64,000 nucleotides of DNA, taken from Algiphilus sp022763315 (lineage in GTDB: Bacteria; Pseudomonadota; Gammaproteobacteria; Nevskiales; Nevskiaceae). Shown here piece after piece: positions 36,784-45,200 of this stretch. A program made the position numbers and the translations under genes. The stretch lies in the NCBI RefSeq assembly GCF_965249985.1, contig NZ_OZ252280.1; one strand, written 5' to 3'. The notes beneath the pieces were generated by a model, which searched no databases, was not told where the DNA came from, and was given only the letters and a program-made list of their open reading frames with translations. Every line of letters starts with the position of its first letter. Position 1 is the first letter of the stretch.

Positions 36784-38370
36784 TCAGCGCCGCCCGGCAG
36801 CCTGTTGCAACAGGTCGAACCCCTGAATCGTAGCGTCGAAGTCCCGGCTAAGCGGCCCGAAAACATTGAAATCGATGCTGCTCTGATCATCGTAGCCAGG
36901 CCAATGGTGGCCACCGTTGCTGATGGTCACGAGCAGACTACTTGTTCCGCGACCGTTGTTGCATTCATCGAATTGTTCAATGATGACGTCGCCCGCTGAG
37001 TCCCCGCCAACGGTGTCGCTGCGCACCACCGTCTCTCGCAGCGGCCCTTTACAGCCATTATTGGGACCAAAGACATCAATAAACAGACCCTCGTCACTCC
37101 CGAGCACCGGGATCAGTGCGCTGAGCCCCAAAAGAGTATCCAACAGGCTCTGGTTCTGGGCGCTCTCGAAGGAGTCGGCGATGTCGGCGGCTGCCGGATC
37201 CTCGAAGGATTCCGCGGAGATATCGGTGGGCACACCCAGCCCAAGCAGGTCCAGGCTCCCAGGGCTGAGCAGCCCGGACAGCAGCCCCGGTCCGCCGCCA
37301 CCCCGCACCGGGTAGGTCAAGCCGCCGCCGTAGGGGGCCAGCACATCCAAGGTGCCATGGACCTGGACCGTGCCAATGGGCGCGCCATTCTTGCAGCCTT
37401 CGCCCTCCCCCGGTCCGACACTGCCGGCCACGATCAGCGCTGCATCGAAAACATCCGGACGGCGACAAGCGAAGCGCCCGGCATAGATGCCGCCGTTGGA
37501 CAAACCGCTGACGTAACGCGGCAGATCCTGACCGCCGAAGCTGGCAAAGGCGTCGAATATCGCCAGTTCGATGTAGTCGAGGTTGTCCTCTACCGATGCA
37601 AAGTTGAAGGCAAGATTGCCAAGCAAGCCCGGCAACAGGCCCTGCGTCAGGCCGTCAAGCAGACTACCCAAGCCGCTCAGAGGGAACCCAGCATCCTCGG
37701 CGGCCGAAAGCAGTTCGTTGTCTTCGTTGAGCAGCCCCAGCTGCGCCAGCGCATCATTCAGCGGTAGGCCGCTGAGCTGATCGTTGATAGTGTCGGTTAT
37801 GGTGCTTTGTGGCCAGTTGCCCGTGGGAGAGCCGGGCAGAATGATCATTACATTGCGCGCCTTCACCAGCTCGGCCTTGCGCATCAGAGCGGCGTAGGTG
37901 GCAGCGGCCGTCTGCGGATCACGGCCGAGCTGACGGAAATGCAGGCTGACCAGCACGCTGCTTGGCGCACGCCCGACGGGCTTCAGGACGATGTAGTCCA
38001 GCGTGTTCGAAAAACTGTTTTCGACCCCCGTCTTTGAGACCACCTCAACCTGCACGCCGTCGCAGGACGGCACCTCGTCAAAGCCAAAGCCAAGCTGGCT
38101 GGACTCACTCTTCGGGCACTGCTCGTGGTAGCGCGGTGCGCAGTCCTCGCCGCTTTCCACGCGCTGCGTTGAGAACTCGCTGTGGCAGCTGCGGGCACTC
38201 GAGGGACCCGACGGCGCGTCAAGGCCACCTTGCCCCGGCGCAGAAGGGCCGCCGCTGGCACCACCGCCGCCGCCACCGCAAGCGGCCAGCATCGACGCCA
38301 ATGCGACCCCCAACAGACAACGTCGCCAGGCGCCGGCGGGAGGGGGAAGCGTCGATACGAGCTGTGTCAT
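36784..38370 (-). CDS. PHB-depolymerase-like secreted lipoprotein
   Basis: A 528-residue exported lipoprotein: the signal ends ALASMLAACGGGGGG with the lipidation cysteine at about residue 31, followed by a glycine/serine-rich linker. The body is an alpha/beta hydrolase of the PHB depolymerase/LpqC type. The nucleophile motif is GLSNGGIYAGRFAC, and the histidine is in ISNGGHHWPGYDDQ. It is much longer than the adjacent homologue (305 residues) because of an inserted region rich in Leu/Gly around 220-300 and 380-440. Upstream in-frame ATGs would remove the signal peptide from the N-terminus, so the ATG before TQLVSTLPPP is used. The natural substrate is unknown. Confidence 0.78.
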   Translation of the reverse strand: MTQLVSTLPPPAGAWRRCLLGVALASMLAACGGGGGGASGGPSAPGQGGLDAPSGPSSARSCHSEFSTQRVESGEDCAPRYHEQCPKSESSQLGFGFDEVPSCDGVQVEVVSKTGVENSFSNTLDYIVLKPVGRAPSSVLVSLHFRQLGRDPQTAAATYAALMRKAELVKARNVMIILPGSPTGNWPQSTITDTINDQLSGLPLNDALAQLGLLNEDNELLSAAEDAGFPLSGLGSLLDGLTQGLLPGLLGNLAFNFASVEDNLDYIELAIFDAFASFGGQDLPRYVSGLSNGGIYAGRFACRRPDVFDAALIVAGSVGPGEGEGCKNGAPIGTVQVHGTLDVLAPYGGGLTYPVRGGGGPGLLSGLLSPGSLDLLGLGVPTDISAESFEDPAAADIADSFESAQNQSLLDTLLGLSALIPVLGSDEGLFIDVFGPNNGCKGPLRETVVRSDTVGGDSAGDVIIEQFDECNNGRGTSSLLVTISNGGHHWPGYDDQSSIDFNVFGPLSRDFDATIQGFDLLQQAAGRR

Positions 38371-38482
38371 GAGATTCCTGTCTGGTGAAGGGCGGCACAC
38401 ATGGCGCCGCCGCCGTGACGGTGCCCGCACACCCCCGGCGAGAATGGACCGAATTGTAGCGCCGGTCACGGGCATCGAGGGC

Positions 38483-39400
38483 TTATTTACTCGCGGAAAA
38501 AAAGTTGAGGATCGTGGCGGTGGCGTCGAAGTCCGCGCGGTTGGGCCCCAGCAATGCCTTCAAATAGGTCTTGCCGCCCGGCCACTGGTGTCCGACGCCG
38601 TCCAGCACGCACCACTGCACGGCGCCCTGTGCGCATCCACTGCGCTTCTCGCAGCCGCCCCCAAGGCTCGCTGCCTTGGCCACGTTGTCATCACAACGGT
38701 TACGCTTGGCAAGCACCTTGACCTGGTCGGCGATCGAGGGGCGATAGTTTTCCTTGAACATGCCGCCTTGCCAGGGAATGCGCTCGTCTTCTTTGCCGAC
38801 GATGAGCAGGGCCGGAATGGCGGCCGCGCCTGGACAGTTATCGATCATGGGACCGCCCGCCACCGGGGCGATGGCGTTGAATAGCGCGGGGGACTCACAG
38901 GCAATGCGATGGGTCATCATCGCGCCATTGGAGAAGCCGGTGCCGTAGACGCGATCGTCATCGATGCAGGCCGACTCGCCCAGCTTGGCGACCAGCTTCT
39001 CGACAAAGCCGACATCGTCAATCTTCTGCTCCATCGGCTTACCGCAACAGCTACCGGCGTTCCAGGCGCGCGAGACGCCGTCCGGGTAGACCACGGCAAA
39101 GCCATGCTTTGCCGCCGCCTGGTCGAGACCGGTCTGCTCGGCCATCAGCTCACCGGTCCCCCAACCGCCGTGCAGTGCGACGACCAATGGCAGCGGCTTG
39201 TCCGCAGAGCCCGTTGCGGGGACAAACAGACGATAACTGCGATCCCTGCCTTGATGTTTCACGCTGCCCTGCTGCGCCTGATCGCGCGCCGCACAGACGT
39301 CCGCAGCGGAGGCCGGACCCGTGTTGACCGCACAGGCCGCCATGCCGAGGGCAAGCACGACGCCGCCCATGCTGCTCTTGAGTGTCGAATACTGGATCAA
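38483..39400 (-). CDS. PHB-depolymerase/LpqC family esterase
   Basis: A 305-residue exported esterase. The N-terminal signal may be a lipoprotein type (LALGMAAC) or a longer Sec signal ending SAADV. The catalytic fold shows LPLVVALHGGWGTGELMAEQTGLDQ (oxyanion strand), the nucleophile elbow GTGFSNGAMMTHRIAC, and the late GVGHQWPGGKTYL with the histidine. Cysteine pairs (SCCGKP, EKRSGCAQG) suggest disulfides. It overlaps the next hydrolase gene upstream by four bases. Feruloyl esterase or poly/oligo-ester hydrolase activity is typical of relatives. Confidence 0.85.
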   Translation of the reverse strand: MIQYSTLKSSMGGVVLALGMAACAVNTGPASAADVCAARDQAQQGSVKHQGRDRSYRLFVPATGSADKPLPLVVALHGGWGTGELMAEQTGLDQAAAKHGFAVVYPDGVSRAWNAGSCCGKPMEQKIDDVGFVEKLVAKLGESACIDDDRVYGTGFSNGAMMTHRIACESPALFNAIAPVAGGPMIDNCPGAAAIPALLIVGKEDERIPWQGGMFKENYRPSIADQVKVLAKRNRCDDNVAKAASLGGGCEKRSGCAQGAVQWCVLDGVGHQWPGGKTYLKALLGPNRADFDATATILNFFSASK

Positions 39401-40263
39401 ACCGTTGTCTCCTTGCGTTGTGCGTCCAGGAATTCCGCGACCAAGCGTGCGACTTCCGAGGCATGGCTGAGCGGAAAGAAGTGGCCCGCCTCGGCAATGC
39501 GTTGCAATGTGGCATCGGGCAGACAGGCCGCCAGCGCCTCTCCGCTGGGCAAATTACGCGAATGCGCACCGTAAAGCAGCTGCACCGGGATATCGAGGCT
39601 CTGTAGCTGCTCAGGCTCCGCGCCGCGCTGCAGAAAGTCATCGCGTGCCGTGGTCCGGTCGAGCAAACGACAGAAGGCCATCGCGCCGCGCTTTCCGCCT
39701 TTGCCGTCCGCAAAGGGGGTGAATGGGTCACGCTGACTGGGTGTGAAGCCCGCCGTACGCAACCGTGCCATCGCCTCCAGAAAGGCAAAACCGATCTGTG
39801 GCTCCTGATACCAGTCACGACCATCTGCGCGCGCCACCTCCTGCTCGAAAGCAGTGAGGTGCGGCGCGTCGGCGAGCCACTGTTCCGGCTGCAGGCTGTT
39901 GATGCGAGCATCCATCAGCACCAGCGCACGCAGCCGCGCCCGGGGCGACACCGCATACTCCAGCGCCACCGAGCCGCCATAGCTATGCGCGATGACCGCG
40001 AGCGGGTCCAGTTCGAGGTTATCGATGACCGCCGCAAGATCCTCACCCATGTCACGCGCCGCATAGCCACTGGGCGGCATATCCGAATAGCCATGGCCAC
40101 GCAGATCGAACAGGGTGACGCGATAGTGCGTCCGAAGCTGTTGCGCCAGACTGGCATACCAGAAGGCGCGGTTGGTGGCGAGGCCGTGCACCAGCACGAT
40201 GTCCGGTCCCTCGCCCAGCTGCTGCCATGCAAGCCGGGTACTTCCGGCCTGCACGAAGCTCAT
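39397..40263 (-). CDS. alpha/beta hydrolase (possible releasing thioesterase)
   Basis: A 288-residue cytoplasmic alpha/beta hydrolase. The sequence DIVLVHGLATNRAFWYASLAQQL forms the oxyanion region. FDLRGHGYSDMPPSGY follows. The nucleophile is in VIAHSYGGSVALEYA, and the acid/histidine part ends AEAGHFFPLSHASEVARLV. It overlaps the ACP gene by four bases and the esterase gene by four bases, so translation is coupled to the carrier protein. Its place next to an ACP in a megasynthase cluster makes a role as acyl-ACP thioesterase or acyl-chain release enzyme attractive, but no sequence feature proves it. Confidence 0.83.
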   Translation of the reverse strand: MSFVQAGSTRLAWQQLGEGPDIVLVHGLATNRAFWYASLAQQLRTHYRVTLFDLRGHGYSDMPPSGYAARDMGEDLAAVIDNLELDPLAVIAHSYGGSVALEYAVSPRARLRALVLMDARINSLQPEQWLADAPHLTAFEQEVARADGRDWYQEPQIGFAFLEAMARLRTAGFTPSQRDPFTPFADGKGGKRGAMAFCRLLDRTTARDDFLQRGAEPEQLQSLDIPVQLLYGAHSRNLPSGEALAACLPDATLQRIAEAGHFFPLSHASEVARLVAEFLDAQRKETTV

Positions 40264-40562
40264 GAAAACTGCCCGTGCAGAAAGTCGGCGATGGCGCCCA
40301 CCGAGAGATCATCGACATAGCGCCCGTCCTTCATCAGCACTTGCTCGAAGGGCAGCTTGCGCTTGCCGAAGGTCTCCTCAATGGCGACCACGAGCTGGAT
40401 GATGTCAATGGACTCGAACTCCAGATCGGCCAGCAACAGCGTATCGCGACCGATCTCTTCCCCGAGTTCAATGTCCCAGTCCTCAATGAAATCCTCCAGC
40501 ACATCCTTGAGTCGCTGCAGGATGGCCTCAGGCGGGATGCTTGCGTTACTGGTCGTTGTCAT
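40260..40562 (-). CDS. free-standing acyl carrier protein
   Basis: A 100-residue acidic carrier protein. The phosphopantetheine serine is Ser51 in DLEFESIDIIQLVVAIEETFG (usual pattern D-S-L/I; here E-S-I). Four-helix layout with the first helix AILQRLKDVLEDF. It differs from the fatty-acid ACP and from the four ACPs inside the 3005-residue megasynthase, so it probably serves a distinct step such as loading or transfer. It starts nine bases after the phosphatase-superfamily gene and overlaps the hydrolase gene. GGAGTAGG precedes the ATG. Confidence 0.88.
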   Translation of the reverse strand: MTTTSNASIPPEAILQRLKDVLEDFIEDWDIELGEEIGRDTLLLADLEFESIDIIQLVVAIEETFGKRKLPFEQVLMKDGRYVDDLSVGAIADFLHGQFS

Positions 40563-40571
40563 CGCGGGAGC

Positions 40572-42176
40572 CTACTCCATGTAGCCGAGCATCTGAAGCT
40601 GCTCGATGATCTGTTGTTTCTCGCTCTCGTCCATCTCTTCGATGTCGCGCTGACCCGCCGCAGCTACCGTGGCGGCGCCAACGACGATGGGGTTCGTGGA
40701 CAGCCATTCACGGTCGTAAAAGGGCTTCGGCACCTTGCCTTCCAGGTCCTCCGGCACCGGCAGGCCCATGCTGTGAAGCAGCATGCTGGGCACGTCCGCA
40801 ATCTTGCGCCGCGGGGTCATGCCCTTGGCGGCGATGCCCTTGCCATAAGCCATCAGGATGCCGTCCGGGTGGTGCGTGCCGGCCGGGCGATCGCGCTTGA
40901 CCACTGCCGGCTCGCGATGACGGATGGACACAAAGCCATGGTCATGCAGCACCAGCGTCAGATCGGCGGCGTGTTTCATATACGGCCCAGGGAACCAATC
41001 CTCGCGCTTGAGCACGTCAATGATCATCGGCTCCCCTTCGGGATTCTTGAGCGCCTTGAGATCCTCGATCAACTTGTCGCGAAAGGTCTCGTATTCCTCC
41101 GGCTGAATCCCGGGGTCGCCTTCCTTTTCCGCGACACGGATGTGGATGCCGTTGGAGCTGGGCGTACGGCAGTAGGCCAGCGTCTGGTCCCAGTCCAGAT
41201 TCGCGAAATCGGAGGCCTCGCGCCGCTTGGCCTGCTCGGAACCGTCGTCCTCGGCCCACTTCAGATAACCCAGATCACCCAGATAGGTATTGATGCGGAG
41301 CTGGTCGAACTGCGCCGTGAACCCGTGATCCGAACAGAAGAAGACGCGCGCTTCAGGCCCCGCGGTTTCCACCAGGCTCTGAATGAAGCCGTCGAGCTTA
41401 CGGAAGTACTCGACACAGACGTCGCGCATACGCTGCTGCCAGGGCGTCGGTGTCTCGGACAACAGTGCCGGATCGAGAAACTCCCAGGCCTGGTGCTGGA
41501 TCTTGTCGACGCCGTCGAACATCACCGCCAGCAGGTCCGGCTGCTCGTTGCGCAGCACGTAGTCAGCAACCCGATACCACTGCTCTTCGCGCGGCAGGTG
41601 GTAGCGCACCCAGTTTTCGGTGGCGTCCTCGTCCAGCGACTCCATGGCCTGCTTCTCGGATTCGAAGTCCCAGGCCAGCTCCTTCGGGTCGAAACCCGGA
41701 ATATCCTGCTTCATGCGCTCGAAGAGCTCACGCGGATGCGTGTTGCGGCGCATGTGCTTGGCCGGAATGAAGCCCGGTACGCTGCACCCATTGATGTTTT
41801 CGGGCGGCGGCGCAGTCAGCGGAAAATTGAGACAGGCCACCTTCTTGCCCTGGCGCGACGCGATCTGCCAGATCGTCTCCGCGTCGATGTCGCGGCTGTC
41901 ATACAGCGTCCAGTACACCTCTCCGCCGTGATCCTCGGAGCGGATGAAGTCGAAGACGCCGTGTACACCCGGCCCCCGTCCGGTCTGCATCGTCGTCCAG
42001 GCCGGCGGTGTCAGCGGGTTGGGTGTGCTACGCAGCTTGGCGCGCGTGCCACCTTCCATCAATTGCTTCATGAAAGGCATCACAACACCAACGCCCGGTT
42101 GCTCCGCCGTCAGGTGGTCGAGAACCGTGTAGGTACAGCCATCAAGGCCGATAAAGAGCGTTGAAGTCTTGCTCAT
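40572..42176 (-). CDS. alkaline-phosphatase-superfamily phosphodiesterase-like protein
   Basis: A 534-residue protein of the type I phosphodiesterase/nucleotide-pyrophosphatase branch. The first metal aspartate is in LFIGLDGCTYTVLD. The nucleophile region is NPLTPPAWTTMQTGRGPGVHGVFDF, with threonine as probable nucleophile. Later metal ligands appear in MFDGVDKIQHQAWEF and VFFCSDHGFTAQFDQLRINTYL, then GTHHPDGILMAYGKGI. No signal peptide, so cytoplasmic. It lies between the megasynthase and the ACP gene. It may act on a phospho- or phosphopantetheine-type substrate or, in this family, as a lyase/transferase; the reaction is unknown. Confidence 0.8.
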   Translation of the reverse strand: MSKTSTLFIGLDGCTYTVLDHLTAEQPGVGVVMPFMKQLMEGGTRAKLRSTPNPLTPPAWTTMQTGRGPGVHGVFDFIRSEDHGGEVYWTLYDSRDIDAETIWQIASRQGKKVACLNFPLTAPPPENINGCSVPGFIPAKHMRRNTHPRELFERMKQDIPGFDPKELAWDFESEKQAMESLDEDATENWVRYHLPREEQWYRVADYVLRNEQPDLLAVMFDGVDKIQHQAWEFLDPALLSETPTPWQQRMRDVCVEYFRKLDGFIQSLVETAGPEARVFFCSDHGFTAQFDQLRINTYLGDLGYLKWAEDDGSEQAKRREASDFANLDWDQTLAYCRTPSSNGIHIRVAEKEGDPGIQPEEYETFRDKLIEDLKALKNPEGEPMIIDVLKREDWFPGPYMKHAADLTLVLHDHGFVSIRHREPAVVKRDRPAGTHHPDGILMAYGKGIAAKGMTPRRKIADVPSMLLHSMGLPVPEDLEGKVPKPFYDREWLSTNPIVVGAATVAAAGQRDIEEMDESEKQQIIEQLQMLGYME

Positions 42177-42221
42177 GACGTAGGGGGTCCTTGCACAAAT
42201 AAATGATGGTATGTGGTTGCC

Positions 42222-45200
42222 TCAAACCGAAGCGACATGCGCGGTCGCGGCAGAATGGGCCGCGGCGATAGCGGCCAACGCCATGCTGGCGTTATCGCCC
42301 TTTCGCATGATCAGCACTGGTATGCGGTGCGCACCGATCTCGATATCGACACTGCCATTGCCTTGCGCATCCAGCGTAGCGCGGGCGACACGCCAGTCTT
42401 GCGGCCGGCCCTGCAGGCCCGTTCCCAACGCCTTGGCGGCCGCTTCCTTGGCGCTCCACAAGGCGAGCACGGTTCCGGGGCTGTCGCTACCGGCAACCTG
42501 CAAATCGTCCGCCGTCAGCCCACCGTGCGCAACGTCACTGATTGCAACACCGGCTTCCGGTTGGTAATCAATACCGGGCGCGATACCTGGCGGCGCAGCA
42601 CACGCCACCGCGTGTCCGCCAGCGTGGGCAATGCTGATTGTCGGCGGCGGCCGCTCGCCGAGCAACGCGCACTGCAAGCGCGGCGCACCGCGTTCGTCGG
42701 CGACGATGCGGATATCCGCGCTGGCCAGTTCGATGCCGTAATGCTCACTGATCCACAATCGCGCAGCCTCTTTCGCCGCAATGCGGCCCATGAGCCATTC
42801 GCCACGGCGCCGGCCCTTGTTCGGGAGCGCGTAGAAGTGCGCGCGCTCCTCCCGGCTAAGCGCCAGATGCGCCAGCATGTTTTTCCAGATACCGCCGCCG
42901 CCTTCCAGGAAGTTGCCTTCGAATACCGGGACCTCACGCAGTACCCAGCCCTCCGGCGCGGGCATGGCCACGCTTTCGGAAAGCATCCGCGTCGACGGCG
43001 ACAAACGGTAGGCAAACAAGCGTTGCGGCACCGCGAAGGTACGACTTTGCCACGCCTCTACACGCGCGTAGAGCGTGCCGTCTGGGAGGATCAGGTCAAA
43101 CTGAGCGCTGAGCGATTGCGCATCGCTCAAGCCGATGCGCCCGCGCCCCGTGATCGCTGTGCCCGGCGCCGGAGGCGGTCCAAAGACCTGAAAGGCGCCG
43201 ACACGGAACGGGAAACAGTTGTTGCGCCAGCCGTAGTGCTCGCTCAGCCAGTAGCCCGCAAGCTGACCGGCGGCATCCAGCAGCGCCGCGTCAAAGCAGA
43301 AGCGCGGCGCCGCGGTATGCGAAAAGTAGTCATCCGTGGGCAGGCACGTCATCTGCGCTTCAATCGCCTCGGGGGCCCAGCGCAGCAGCTTCTGCACCCC
43401 GCGCAGGCGCGGCCCGTGGAACATGCCGTGCGTATACAACTGACCTTCCGGATTTGCCACGGCGGGCCATTCCGCACTGCCAGACCACGTGATCGGCGTA
43501 GGTGATGGCGCATAGGCCTCGGCAAACCGCACGCGCGCCTCGAAAACCAGCACGCCACCGGCCGGACCATCGGCAGCGTCAAGGTACACGCGCCCGTAGG
43601 CGCTGTCGTCCGACTCACGCTGAACCGTGACACGCAAGGAAAGCTGACCGTCGTCAAGCGTGAGCCAGCGATGCCCGCGCGATTCCTCCATGCCGGTGAT
43701 TACGCGGTCAGCCCCCATCAGTTCTGCGGCCGCCTCCGCCACCAGCTCCATCGAGAAGGTGAAGGGCATGACCGGGATCGGCAACAAAGACGGATCGCGC
43801 TGGCTCGGCGGATCGCCGAAGGTGTGGTCCCACAGGAACAAATCATGGTTGATGTCCAGCGTTCGCTGGACCTCCAAATTTTGCCCATCCCGCGAGACAA
43901 TCCGGCCTAGGAGTGGCCGCGTATCCACCGCCGCCGGGACCGGTGGCGCGCGGCTTCCGGGTCCCGGCAGCGTACCGCCGGTGGCGGCGGCCCATACGCG
44001 CTGCTGGTTCTCCAGAAAGGTCTGCATCAGCGCGAAGTGGCTCCGCACCCATGCTCCCCGCGGGTCCTCGGCCGTGCTGGGCTGCGCCGGCGCGGCCATC
44101 GGCGCAGCGTCAGACACGTCGCGCGCGGGTGCCTCGGCAGGCGCCGGCGACGCGCTCGGACTGCGCGGCAGCGCCGCTGCCGGCGCATCATCTGCCTCGG
44201 CGGGGGGTGCCACTGGCACCTCGGGTTGCGGCAGCGCGGGCAGCATGTCCGGCGTCAGCTGGACTTGCGGGATCTGCAGATTCAGGTGCATGCGCGGCTT
44301 GGCTTTCACCGAGGGCGCATCAAGATCCGCAGCCTCTATCGCGCGATGTGCGAACACGGCGCTTGGCGTGGCCAGTGCGCCCAAGGCCCAGAGTTGGGCC
44401 AGCGCGCTGTGATACTGCTTGACGTCCGGCTGGCGGCGGCTGTTGGTGGCTACCGCGGCGACGTCGTCGCGACCCGCCAGAATATCCCCGATGAAGGCGC
44501 TGAGGTTGGCACTCGGCCCGACCTCGACGAACACCCGCACGCCGTCTTCGTAGAGGCGTTCAATCGTCTCGACAAAGCGCACGCGCCGCGACCATTGACC
44601 GCAGGCGGTATCGCGAATCGCATCGGGCTCGGTCGGAAATGGGGTTGCCGTGCTGCAGCTATATAGCGGCACGTCACCCGGCCCCATGTCCAGTTCGGCG
44701 TAGAAGGCGCGGAAGGCCGCTTCCACCGGCGCGAACCAGTGCGTGTGGTACGCGCGGCCGAAGGGAAGCTCCGAGCAGATGCCGCCCGCCGCGCTCAGTT
44801 GCTCGTGCGCCTTGGCGATGTCCTCCCGCGTACCGAAATAGACCGCCTGATTCGGGCAGTTGTCCATTGCCAACGTTAACGCATCCGCCGTCTCGCCCAA
44901 TGCCGCCGCGCGCGCTTCTGCATTCAGCGCGCCTACCGTCAAGAGACTGCCGCTATGAATCTGGCCGTCCGCTTCGAGGTCGCGATAAATGGCGTTGAGT
45001 GCGCGCGAAATCCCCGCCAAGTCCTCGCGGTCGGAAGCGCGTACGGTATTCGACGCCACGAGCGCGCTGTTCTCGCCGGTGGAGTGCCCGACCATGAGGG
45101 CGGGACGTACACCCACGTCCTGCAACAGGCCGTACAGCGCCTGACTGGCTGTGAAGACGGACTCCGAGGCGAGGTCCATATCGAACAGCGCCTGCTCGAG

